Shown here: piece by piece, positions 22,646 to 30,747 of the stretch
Layout: every line of letters begins with the position of its first letter
How positions within the stretch are numbered: position 1 is the stretch's first letter
Notes under the pieces: generated by a model
Database searches by the model: none
The model's input: only the letters and a program-made list of their open reading frames with translations
What the model was told of the DNA's origin: nothing
NCBI GenBank assembly: GCA_016124375.1
Contig: WGNV01000011.1
Span: 1 to 39,410, forward strand
Length of the DNA stretch: 39,410 nucleotides
Source of the DNA: Tepidisphaera sp.
Lineage (GTDB): Bacteria; Planctomycetota; Phycisphaerae; Phycisphaerales; UBA1924
Reading direction: 5' to 3'
Made by a program: the position numbers and the translations under genes

Positions 22646-25600
22646 TTACGAACCTTGGCGGGGCTGATCGATGGCCTGTGCGAAGTCTTCGGTGTTGATG
22701 CCGCCGGGCGTCAGGGGCTGGAGCAGGCGGGCGCGGGCGAGGCGGTACTCGGTGGTGGTGAGGCCCAAGTTGCGCAGGTCGGCGAGCACGCCTTCGAGTT
22801 GAGCGATGCGTTGCTGAGCCGCGGTGTTGGCGTTGGCATCCATGTAGTTGCGGAAGGCGGCGGGGTCGAAGGTTGTCGCGCCTGACTGAGCCATCCACTG
22901 CGCGACGGCGGCGTTGAGATCGATCGCGATCTGGCCGGTCTGGTCCTGATCGGGCGTGCCGAAGGTGGCGTTGAAGCGGTTGACGGCGCGCATCACGCTC
23001 TGGATGTCGAAGCGCGTGGCGGCGATGACGCGCGGATCGCTGTCGCCGAACGACAGGTCGTCGTAGAGCAGCGGGCCCGTGAGGCCGCCCAGGGCTTCGG
23101 CGGTCTGCACGTTGCGGCCGGGCAAAAGCAGCCGGGCGAGCAGGCGCAGATCGAAGACGCGCGGACGCACTGAATCAGTGAAGCGCGGCGGGAAATCGGT
23201 GGCCGCGGCTAGACCGTCCGCCACTTCGCCCAGTGTGGGCGGAGGGGGTGGCGGCGGCGGAGGTGGCGGCGGGGGCGGCGGAGGCGGGGGCGGCGGGGGC
23301 GGCGGCGGAGGGGGCGGGGGCGGGGGCGGGGGTGGCGGCGGAGGCGGGGGCGGCGGAGGGGGCGGGGGAGGCGGCGGAGGGGCAACGCGGGTGCGTTGAT
23401 CCAGCACGCGGCCGTTCAACACCAACGCGGCGGGATCGGTGTCGCTCGCGAGGCTTTGCGTGAACTCATACGAAGCGAGGTTGGCGGGGGCGTTGCCCGT
23501 GGCATCTGCGAAGGTGGGCATGGCGGAGCCGCTGCCACCCAGGGTGATGTCGCCCTGGAGGGAGAGGGTGCCGCCCGAGACGTAGTCGAGGCCTCGGTCG
23601 CTGATGCTGGCGCCGGCGGAGTCCAGCAGCGTGCTGGCGTCGCGGAGGAGCAACGTGATGGCGGGGGCGGCGACGGTGAGGTCGCCGCTGGCGGTCATGT
23701 CGCCCAGCACGGCGGAGCGTGAGGCGTTGACCTGCACGTTGCCGAGGGTCGTGAACTTTTCGTTCTGGCCCATCACAAAGTCGCGGCTGCGGATGGTGAG
23801 CGAGCGCTCGCCCACGATGGTGGCCTTGTCAGGAATGGAGCGGGAAGCTGAGCCGCCGCGGGTGGAGAGCGTGATGTCCTGCAGGGCGGCTTCGCTGCCC
23901 ACATCGCCCGCGAAGGCGATGTAGCCGTTGTTGGTGGTTTCGGCGGCGATGTCGTGAGCGCCGTCGACGGCGCCGCCGAAGCGGATGACGCCATCCAGCC
24001 CGCCCGCGAAACTGATGATTGAGACGTTGTCGGCCAGCGTGACGTTGCCGTTGAAACGCTCATCCCCCGCGGCCCGCACCAGGCCCCCCGCGAGGAGGCT
24101 GTCGCCGTTGACGACCAGGCTCTGCAGACCGTTGCCGGCGCCGATGGTGGCCTGGGCGTCGAGGTTGCCGTTGATGACGAGGTTGGTGGGCGCGACTTCG
24201 GGGATGCCGGGAGCGCCGTAGGGCACGGCGGCGTCGGCGGCGGCCAGGAAGCGGACGGTGGAGCCGCTGAGCGTGCGATCGTTTTCGAACGTCGTGAAGC
24301 CGTGGTAGGTCTGGTCGCCGGTGGAGGCGACATCCGCGGCCACTTCCGCGTTGCCGTAGACATCGAGGCTGGCGAGGTCGAGCGTGTCGGCGATGCGCGA
24401 GGCGATGGGCGACGACAGCGTGAGCAAGGTGCCGTGCACGAGCGAGCCATCGCGGATGGTGACGGTGTCGTCGAAGGATTCGACGCGGTACATCATGCCG
24501 CCGACGTCGGCGCCGAACTGGGCGAGGCGGGGGAGATCCGCGTCGGTGACGGGGGCGTCTTGCTCGAAGGCGAGGAAGTCGGGGCGGGAGGCGCCGAGCG
24601 CCGAGCCCCGGATCGCGGGGGCGTAAGTGAGGACATCGACGCGGGCGGTGCCCAGGCCCGAGCCGTTGCCCGCGGCCAGGGTGATCGAGCCCGCGCCAAG
24701 ATCGGTGTCGGTGAACTGCTCATTCATCACGTCGAAGTGGGGCTCGAAGGAGATATTGCCCGTGCCGTCGGTGCCGCTGTGCAGGGTGATGGATTCGCCC
24801 GCGTGGATGGAGCCGGCGATCTGGACGTCGCCGGTGCTGCGGAGGTTGGCGTACTCGCCGATGTTGAGGTTGTCTTCGACGCGGAGGAACTGCGAGGCCT
24901 GGGCATCGACGGAGCGGATGTTCTGATAGCCCTGCATGCCGCCGAAGTCGCCACCGAAGATGAGGAACCCATCGGTGATGTTGACGACCAGGCGCGTGGT
25001 GTCGGGATTCAGGATGAAGCCGTCCGGGCCGGCGCCGACGAACTTGCTCTGGGCCTGTGTGATGGAGACGGTGTTGCCCGCGGGCACGCTGGCGAGGCCG
25101 AACTGCACGTCGCCGGTGGCGGCGAGGGTGGTGATGTTGCCGGTGAGGGCGGTCAGGTGAGCGCCGGTGAAGACGAAGTCGGTGATGCTGTGTCCGGCCT
25201 GGAAATCCAGGAAGTTCGCGGTGATGTTGATGGACTGGTTGCCCTTGAGCAGGGGGTTCTCGGCGAAGGAGATGTCGTGCCCGGCGATAAGGGTGAGGCC
25301 GCCGTTGGTCTTGGTGACGTCTTCGAGGAAGATGATGTCGTGGGTGGCTTCGAGGCGCACGTCGCCCTGGAAGGACTCGATGGCGCTGGGGGAGATGAAG
25401 AAGCCGACCTGCCCGCCATCGGCGGCATGGACGATGCCATCATCGGCGACTTCGGCGTCGGCGTTCACGCCGGGCCCGGGGTCGAAGATGGTGATGTCTG
25501 TGGGATCGAAGAGGATGCTGGCGGCCTTGTAGCCCGGGGCGGCGTTGCCGATGAGTGAACCTTCGATTCGCAGGTTGTGGCCTGCGGAGATCTCGGCGGA

Positions 25601-26701
25601 GCCGCCATCGCCGGCGAGGCGCCCGCCCGAGATGTTGACGGTCGCGCCCTTGTCGACGATGGTGTCGCCGTGGTACGCGTGGACGAGGACGGTGCCGCCC
25701 GAGCCGGTGGAGCCGCCCGAGACGTTGATGCTGCTGCCAGCGGCGAGGTGCGTGCCGCTGACGCTGGTGACGTCGATGCTGCCGGCGTAGCCATCGGTGG
25801 AGGTGGCGGTCAGCGAGCCGGAGTTGGAGGCCTGGCGGCCGGCGAGGGCGATGGAACCCGCCTGGCCGTGGGCGACCGAGGCGTCGATCGAGCCGTCGTT
25901 GCGGACTTCGCCGGTTTGGGAGACGGCTTGCACGGAGCCCGTGCCGACGCGCACGTTGCCCGTGTTGTGGACCGCAACGCCCAGCACATCGCCCGCGCCC
26001 AGGCTGAGGACCGGGCCGCCCTGTGAGGCGGGCGAGGCGTCGACGGTGCGAGAGTCGATCTTGACGCTGACGCTGCTGCCCTGCTCCTGCACCATGATGT
26101 CGTCGCCCGCGGCGAAGGTGACGAGCCCGCCATCAGCGACGATGTTGCCCTCGTTGAAGACGCGTTTGCCCAGCAGCGTCACGCTGGAGGCGAGAATCGT
26201 GCCTTGGTTGATCACGTCGCCCGACAGGCCCGTGAAGTGGTCGACGCCACGCGTGAAGTCGGAGTTCGAGATGCGACCCGCGGCGGCCATGAGGCCACCG
26301 ACGTTCACAACCGCCCCCTGGCCGAAGATCACGCCCGAGGGGTTCACGATGTACACGCGGCCATTGGCCAAGAGCGAGCCATCGATGCGGGTGGGCGTGG
26401 TGCTCTGGATGCGATTCAGCACGCGGCTGGCGGCGCCGGGCTGGATGAAGCGGACGGCCTCGCCATGCGGAATATCGAACGACCGATAGTTGATGATCGC
26501 GTTATTGCCCGCGGTGATGGTGGTGAGGTTGCCCTGGCGCTGGATGCTGGCCTGGCCGGCGACGACCTGGGCGCCCTCGGGCCCGGCCAAGGCCGCGGGG
26601 GAAGCGAGCACCAGCACGCTGCCCGCGATGAGGCTGAGCGCCGTGCCCGGGCGGAGGCGCCAGGTGGCACGGGGGGCGTGGCGGGCAAGCGTCGTTTTCA
26701 T
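22646..26701 (-). CDS. Two-partner secretion exoprotein (TpsA, filamentous haemagglutinin-like) with 48-proline tract
   Basis: A 1351-residue secreted protein. A long signal peptide ends near ALAG (about residue 39). The haemagglutination/TPS secretion domain follows, with GNNAIINYRSFDI (65-77) and N120-PSGVIFGQG, the counterpart of the NPNGI motif read by TpsB pores. Beta-helix-like repeats (GSIAL, GSIDVTS, GTVLVH and similar) fill most of residues 150-1100. Then come 48 consecutive prolines (1108-1155) and a C-terminal region of 196 residues that I do not recognise. The proline tract could span a wall or hold the tail at the surface. GGAGG 6 nt upstream is its ribosome-binding site. It lies 97 bp after tpsB, and a terminator follows. 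Confidence 0.9.
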   Translation of the reverse strand: MKTTLARHAPRATWRLRPGTALSLIAGSVLVLASPAALAGPEGAQVVAGQASIQRQGNLTTITAGNNAIINYRSFDIPHGEAVRFIQPGAASRVLNRIQSTTPTRIDGSLLANGRVYIVNPSGVIFGQGAVVNVGGLMAAAGRISNSDFTRGVDHFTGLSGDVINQGTILASSVTLLGKRVFNEGNIVADGGLVTFAAGDDIMVQEQGSSVSVKIDSRTVDASPASQGGPVLSLGAGDVLGVAVHNTGNVRVGTGSVQAVSQTGEVRNDGSIDASVAHGQAGSIALAGRQASNSGSLTATSTDGYAGSIDVTSVSGTHLAAGSSINVSGGSTGSGGTVLVHAYHGDTIVDKGATVNISGGRLAGDGGSAEISAGHNLRIEGSLIGNAAPGYKAASILFDPTDITIFDPGPGVNADAEVADDGIVHAADGGQVGFFISPSAIESFQGDVRLEATHDIIFLEDVTKTNGGLTLIAGHDISFAENPLLKGNQSINITANFLDFQAGHSITDFVFTGAHLTALTGNITTLAATGDVQFGLASVPAGNTVSITQAQSKFVGAGPDGFILNPDTTRLVVNITDGFLIFGGDFGGMQGYQNIRSVDAQASQFLRVEDNLNIGEYANLRSTGDVQIAGSIHAGESITLHSGTDGTGNISFEPHFDVMNEQFTDTDLGAGSITLAAGNGSGLGTARVDVLTYAPAIRGSALGASRPDFLAFEQDAPVTDADLPRLAQFGADVGGMMYRVESFDDTVTIRDGSLVHGTLLTLSSPIASRIADTLDLASLDVYGNAEVAADVASTGDQTYHGFTTFENDRTLSGSTVRFLAAADAAVPYGAPGIPEVAPTNLVINGNLDAQATIGAGNGLQSLVVNGDSLLAGGLVRAAGDERFNGNVTLADNVSIISFAGGLDGVIRFGGAVDGAHDIAAETTNNGYIAFAGDVGSEAALQDITLSTRGGSASRSIPDKATIVGERSLTIRSRDFVMGQNEKFTTLGNVQVNASRSAVLGDMTASGDLTVAAPAITLLLRDASTLLDSAGASISDRGLDYVSGGTLSLQGDITLGGSGSAMPTFADATGNAPANLASYEFTQSLASDTDPAALVLNGRVLDQRTRVAPPPPPPPPPPPPPPPPPPPPPPPPPPPPPPPPPPPPPPPPPPPPPPPPTLGEVADGLAAATDFPPRFTDSVRPRVFDLRLLARLLLPGRNVQTAEALGGLTGPLLYDDLSFGDSDPRVIAATRFDIQSVMRAVNRFNATFGTPDQDQTGQIAIDLNAAVAQWMAQSGATTFDPAAFRNYMDANANTAAQQRIAQLEGVLADLRNLGLTTTEYRLARARLLQPLTPGGINTEDFAQAIDQPRQGS
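23237..23380 (-). repeat. Trinucleotide tract encoding 48 prolines
   Basis: All 48 triplets from 23237 to 23380 read NGG on the plus strand (CCN, proline, on the minus strand). The third position varies irregularly (CCC, CCG, CCT, CCA), which suggests selection for the peptide and not a fresh slipped-strand expansion, although the tract can still change length. On the plus strand the same frame reads poly-glycine, a by-product. Confidence 0.95.
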
Positions 26702-26725
26702 GCGGGGCCTCCGGTCTTGGTGAAC

Positions 26726-26742
26726 GGCGGAATTGCTCCGCC
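26726..26742. other. Small hairpin between tpsB and tpsA
   Basis: GGCGGA-ATTGC-TCCGCC forms a perfect 6-bp stem with a 5-nt loop, 25 nt upstream of the tpsA start. No T-run follows on the minus strand. It may influence message stability between the pore and its exoprotein, or be another small palindromic repeat. Confidence 0.45.
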
Positions 26743-26798
26743 CTCACGCACAACATGCACGCGCCCCACGGAATCTACAAGGTCCTTCTCGAAATACC

Positions 26799-28727
26799 CT
26801 AGTAAACAAAGGTCGCTACGAAGTGCAACTCGGTATGTCCGTTATCGACGATCGAAACGCCATTGGCGTCATTGACGGGTTTCAGGGCGATGCCAAAGTC
26901 CGCTCTGAGAGATACGCGGCGGGAGAGCGACAGTTCCGCACCCACGCCCGCCCCGATAAGCGTGGTGTTGGTCTCGAAACTCTCGCGGGAGGAGTTCAGG
27001 ACGCGGGCGGCATCGACGAAGCCTTTCAGGACGAAATCCCAGTCGGTCGGACCCAGTTCGTATTGAGGCCGCCAGCGCCAGGGGTAGCCAAAGAAGGTGT
27101 CGGGATCGGGCTGCGGATCCAGCAGTCGCGGCAGGTGGAACCGATATTCGGCGGAGCCGATGATCACGTCATCGCCGGCGACGATGGCTTGGGGGTAGCC
27201 CCGCACGGTGTAGAGGCCGCCCGCGATGTCTTCTTCGTTGGGAATGAGGCGGGCCCCGAAGGACTCCTGACCGTGAAACTGGAAGGCCAGTTCGTGGACG
27301 AGGCCTCCGACGGGCGCACCCTCGGGCCGGAAGAGCGGATCGAGATAGAACGAGTGCGAGGCGTCCAAGCGGAGAATCGTGAAGTCGTTGTCGGCGTTGG
27401 AGCGGCCCAGGGCGTCGATCGTCGAGGCGTCGGTGCCCACGCCCGGGATGTTGAAGATCGCGGTGAGCAGCACGTCGGTGCGGGTGTCTTCGCGATGGCG
27501 CTCCAGACGCAGGGCGACATCGGGCTCGAAGAACGCATTGTGCCCGCTGACGAACGCGGCGTCGTTGGAGACACGGATGTTCTTGTAACGGACGCCCGCG
27601 AGGAGGTCGACGAACCAATCGCGGTGCTGATAGAAGTTCCAGATGAGGTGCGCGCCCACATCCCAGCCTTCACCCCGGAAGTTGACCAGTTGCTGGCCCA
27701 GATCTGAGGCTCGGTAGGAGTACCACGACCCGTCGATCTTCCAGCGGAGGCGATCGAGCGGCTCGACGAACGGTCGCTCGTACGACGCCGCGATCGAGTG
27801 CACCTCGCTGAAGTTGGCGGTCTGGTAGTCAACCGTCGCGATGTCATCGTCGTTGGTGAGGTTGTTGTGCACGAAGCCGAAGTGCTCGCGCCAGTGGCTG
27901 GTGCTCGCCGAGCCGGTGTTGGAGACCTGTGCGAACAGCAGCCAGGGGCGGTTTTCGGTCACCACGTAGTTGAGTTGCACGTCGCCGGGGGTCTGGCCAG
28001 GTGTGGCGACTGAGGCGTCGACGCGGCGTCCTGGCTGGCGGTTCAGGCGGAACGTGTAGTCGGCCAGGGTGTCTTCGTTGATGGTGTCGCTGCCGGGCGG
28101 GCCCTTGCCGGTGGGCTGCACGGGCGACTGATCGCGGATCCACTGGTGGAGCGGGTTGTTGATGAGCTGGTCTTCGTCGGGGTCGAAGCGGTCGCCGATG
28201 GCGGAGGTCTGGACGTTGGTCACCTGGCCCATGGTGACGAGCAGGGTGAGCGAGGTGTCGCCAGCCGCCCGTGTGTCAACCACGTGCCCGTTCTCGACGC
28301 GGAACTGCGAGGGATCGGGCGTGACGTAGACGCCGACGTAGCCCATGTCTTTCAGGCGGCGCAGCAGGGCGGGCGCGAGGGCGGCCAGGCCGGTTTCGGT
28401 CAGGCGAACATTGCCCTTGCTGGCGAACTCGCCGAGGGTGATTTGGAGGCCGCGGCCTGAGCCATCGTCGGGGGCGTAGGCGTCGCCCGCGGGCATCAGG
28501 GCGACGGGGACGGTCATGAGTGAATAGGCCGCGGGGTTGGCGGGGTTGTCGCGGATGAAGTGGATCTGGATGCTGCTGACCAAAAACGACGCGGAGGCGG
28601 CTACGGGCTGCGTGTCGGGCGTGGGGGCGCTGGCGGGGCTCGGGGCGTTTTGGGCCCAGAGCGGGGCCGTGGTTCCCGCGATGAGCAGGAGACACGCCAA
28701 ACGGCGCATGTTGGTGCGAGAATCCAT
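26799..28727 (-). CDS. Two-partner secretion outer-membrane transporter (TpsB, ShlB/FhaC type)
   Basis: A 642-residue outer-membrane pore of the Omp85 superfamily that secretes its partner TpsA. A signal peptide (MRRLACLLLIAGTTAPLWAQ) is followed by a periplasmic region of about 240 residues, including POTRA-like parts (LTETGLAALAPALLRRLKDM and following). A beta-barrel then carries the conserved VRGY motif (508-511), and the chain ends in aromatic FVY, as expected for a barrel protein. The N-terminal part is longer and more divergent than in FhaC. The ATG at 28727 is chosen because AGGA lies upstream; another in-frame ATG is at 28709. The open frame extends much further upstream, but that part lacks family features and crosses the lipoprotein gene. 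It is transcribed ahead of tpsA, 97 bp apart. Confidence 0.88.
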   Translation of the reverse strand: MDSRTNMRRLACLLLIAGTTAPLWAQNAPSPASAPTPDTQPVAASASFLVSSIQIHFIRDNPANPAAYSLMTVPVALMPAGDAYAPDDGSGRGLQITLGEFASKGNVRLTETGLAALAPALLRRLKDMGYVGVYVTPDPSQFRVENGHVVDTRAAGDTSLTLLVTMGQVTNVQTSAIGDRFDPDEDQLINNPLHQWIRDQSPVQPTGKGPPGSDTINEDTLADYTFRLNRQPGRRVDASVATPGQTPGDVQLNYVVTENRPWLLFAQVSNTGSASTSHWREHFGFVHNNLTNDDDIATVDYQTANFSEVHSIAASYERPFVEPLDRLRWKIDGSWYSYRASDLGQQLVNFRGEGWDVGAHLIWNFYQHRDWFVDLLAGVRYKNIRVSNDAAFVSGHNAFFEPDVALRLERHREDTRTDVLLTAIFNIPGVGTDASTIDALGRSNADNDFTILRLDASHSFYLDPLFRPEGAPVGGLVHELAFQFHGQESFGARLIPNEEDIAGGLYTVRGYPQAIVAGDDVIIGSAEYRFHLPRLLDPQPDPDTFFGYPWRWRPQYELGPTDWDFVLKGFVDAARVLNSSRESFETNTTLIGAGVGAELSLSRRVSLRADFGIALKPVNDANGVSIVDNGHTELHFVATFVY

Positions 28728-28967
28728 TCGCGGGTGGTTCCTGTTATTCGGCTCGGGTGTCCGAGAACCGCTTCGAAGCATATCGGACGCATGGGCGGTT
28801 ACGCAACGATGAAGTTCGGTTTTCTGGGTGCGGAATTGGGCAGATTTTCGGTTTGTGGGCCCTAGGGCCGCACGGGAGAGGGTAGTTCTACACCAAACCG
28901 GTACGTTGACTGGGGGCCCTGGGCCGCCGTGTCGATGCACACGGCTGGACTCGAGGGAGGTTGAAGC

Positions 28968-29267
28968 ATGCGAACCACGATGATCTTGGTCGCCGCCGGA
29001 CTGGCGGGCGTTCTGGGCGGGTGCAGCACGCAGCAGGCGGCGCCGGCGAACTTGGGCGTGATGCGTCCGGCGGCGGCGGTGAGCCGCGGGCCGGTGGTGA
29101 CGCTCGGGGCGGGCGATGCGCTGGGGCGGGCGATTTACATGAACGACCTGGTGCTGGCGTCGCGGGGCGTGAAGGGCGCGATGCCCGACTACCTGACGGC
29201 CAAGCCCGGCTTCGAGCCCGCGGCCGTGGCTGACGTGCCCGAGGCGCAGGCGTTGCCGGGGGAGTAA
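28968..29267 (+). CDS. Small predicted lipoprotein of unknown function
   Basis: A 99-residue protein with a clear lipoprotein signal, MRTTMILVAAGLAGVLGGC, where LGGC is the lipobox (C19). After processing, about 80 residues remain. They contain VVTLGAGDALGRAIYMNDLV and no domain I recognise. GGGAGG 7 nt upstream is a strong ribosome-binding site, which supports a real gene. It is divergent from tpsB across 240 bp, so it could be co-regulated with secretion, but no functional link is shown. That 240-bp gap contains a 12-bp palindrome GGCCCTAGGGCC and otherwise nothing I can name. Confidence 0.75.
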   Translation: MRTTMILVAAGLAGVLGGCSTQQAAPANLGVMRPAAAVSRGPVVTLGAGDALGRAIYMNDLVLASRGVKGAMPDYLTAKPGFEPAAVADVPEAQALPGE

Positions 29268-29288
29268 GCCCTCCCACGATGGACCAAC

Positions 29289-29331
29289 TCGGCAGGGATG
29301 CCGACTGGCCCAAGTTCGGCAACAATGCCGA
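29289..29331 (+). promoter_or_regulatory. Twin 16-bp palindromes directly upstream of kynU
   Basis: TCGGCA-GGGA-TGCCGA (29289-29304) and TCGGCA-ACAA-TGCCGA (29316-29331) have identical 6-bp arms and different 4-nt centres, with centres 27 bp apart. The second ends 2 nt before the kynU ATG. They could be paired operator sites for a regulator of tryptophan breakdown, or two RNA hairpins that hide the start site. No Shine-Dalgarno sequence is visible there. Confidence 0.55.
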
Positions 29332-29333
29332 GC

Positions 29334-30614
29334 ATGAGCCACTTTGAACCGACGGAGAGTTTTGCACGCTCGCTGGATGCCGCGGACCAACTGGCGGCGT
29401 TCCGCGGGCGATTTTGTTTTCCGAAAAACCCGGCGGGGCGCGGCGAGGCGCTGTACTTCGTGGGCAACTCGCTGGGGCTCATGCCCAAGGCGACGCGCGA
29501 GGCGCTGACGCAGGAACTGGACGACTGGGCAAACCTGGCGGTGGAAGGACACTTTCACGCCAAGCACCCCTGGCTGCCTTATCACGAAGAGGTGCGGGCC
29601 GGCCTGGCGGGGGTGGTGGGCGCGAGCGAGCGCGAGGTCGTGGCGATGAACTCGCTGACGGCGAACCTGCACCTCCTGATGGTGAGCTTTTACAGACCGA
29701 CGCGCGAGCGGTACCAGATCATCATCGAAGACGCGGCGTTTCCGAGCGATTCATACGCCGTGCAGAGCCAGGCGGCGTTTCATGCGCGAGCCGTGGGGTT
29801 CGATGCGTCGCGGGCGATCGTGCGCTTGCGGCCTCGCGAAGGCGAGCACACGCTGCGGACGGGCGACGTGCTCGAGCGGATTGATCGCGAAGCTGGGCGC
29901 ACGGCGCTGCTGATGCTGGGGGGCGTGAACTATTTGAGCGGCCAGAAGATGGACATGGGGACGATCACGGCGTTTGCGCGGGAGCGTGGCGTGGTGGTCG
30001 GGTGGGATTTGGCCCATGCCGCGGGAAATGTGGAGTTGCGCCTGCACGACTGGGGGGCGGACTTCGCGGCGTGGTGCTCGTACAAGTACTTGAACAGCGG
30101 CCCAGGGGCGGTGGCCGGGGCGTTTGTGCACGAGCGGCATCTTGGTGATGCGACGCTGCCCCGTTTCGCGGGGTGGTGGGGCAATGATCCGGCGACGCGG
30201 TTCAAGATGGGGCCGGAGTTTGTGCCCGTGCAGAGCGCGGACGCGTGGCAACTGAGCAACCCGCCTGTGCTGGCGCTGGCGCCGGTGCGCGAGAGCCTGG
30301 CGATATTCACTGAAGCGACGATGGCCCGCTTGCGACAGAAGAGCGAGCGGCTGACGGGGTATCTGGAGTGGTTGCTGCAGCGTACAGCGCCGGGGGTGAA
30401 GGTGTTGACGCCTCGCGAGCCGGCGGACCGGGGGTGCCAGTTGTCGCTGGTATTACCTGGGGACGCGCGAGCCGCGCACACGAGGCTGGGCGAGCAGGGC
30501 GTGATGGCGGACTTCCGCGAGCCGAATGTGGTGCGGGTGGCGCCGGTGCCGCTGTACAACAGTTTTCAGGATGTGTGGCGGCTGGCGGAGGTGTTGGGGA
30601 AGGTGACTGGCTAG
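29334..30614 (+). CDS. kynU: Kynureninase
   Basis: A PLP-dependent hydrolase that cleaves kynurenine or 3-hydroxykynurenine to anthranilate or 3-hydroxyanthranilate plus alanine. The 426-residue length is typical. Family features are YFVGNSLGLMP (41-51), WLPYHEE, MNSLTANLHLLMVSFY (105-120), FPSDSYAVQSQ, VGWDLAHAAGNVEL (222-235, with D225 and H228 near PLP) and CSYKYLNSGPGAVAGAFVHE, with K251 as the Schiff-base lysine. The C-terminal VMADFREPNVVRVAPVPLYN is also characteristic. The ATG of MSHFEPT is chosen; in-frame ATGs at 29298 and 29325 would read through the twin palindromes. Next in the same direction, after a 133-bp gap with a large inverted repeat, is the monooxygenase-formamidase gene. 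Confidence 0.95.
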   Translation: MSHFEPTESFARSLDAADQLAAFRGRFCFPKNPAGRGEALYFVGNSLGLMPKATREALTQELDDWANLAVEGHFHAKHPWLPYHEEVRAGLAGVVGASEREVVAMNSLTANLHLLMVSFYRPTRERYQIIIEDAAFPSDSYAVQSQAAFHARAVGFDASRAIVRLRPREGEHTLRTGDVLERIDREAGRTALLMLGGVNYLSGQKMDMGTITAFARERGVVVGWDLAHAAGNVELRLHDWGADFAAWCSYKYLNSGPGAVAGAFVHERHLGDATLPRFAGWWGNDPATRFKMGPEFVPVQSADAWQLSNPPVLALAPVRESLAIFTEATMARLRQKSERLTGYLEWLLQRTAPGVKVLTPREPADRGCQLSLVLPGDARAAHTRLGEQGVMADFREPNVVRVAPVPLYNSFQDVWRLAEVLGKVTG

Positions 30615-30631
30615 TGGCTGTGCTTGCGGAG

Positions 30632-30709
30632 TGGCACCGCTCTCCAGAGCGGTGCGGCTTGAATGTCTTGGGCAGTTCGAAGAGCACCGCTCTGGAGAGC
30701 GGTGCCACC
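30632..30709. repeat. Perfect 25-bp inverted repeat whose arms are themselves palindromic
   Basis: GTGGCACCGCTCTCCAGAGC and the next five bases (30632-30656) recur as an exact reverse complement at 30685-30709, with 28 nt between. Each arm alone can fold (GCACCGCTCT / AGAGCGGTGC), so the region can form one long stem or two hairpins. It lies in the 133-bp gap between kynU and the fusion gene. The core CTCTCC-A-GAG resembles the hairpin at 32818. Confidence 0.9.
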
Positions 30710-30747
30710 AAGGCAAAGCGAACAACGCACAGAGGCCAAAGCGAAAC

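Noticed and set aside
23079..23399. Plus-strand frame encoding a poly-glycine protein
   Set aside because: It is the reverse reading of the proline codons in tpsA; no independent start signal or family resemblance.
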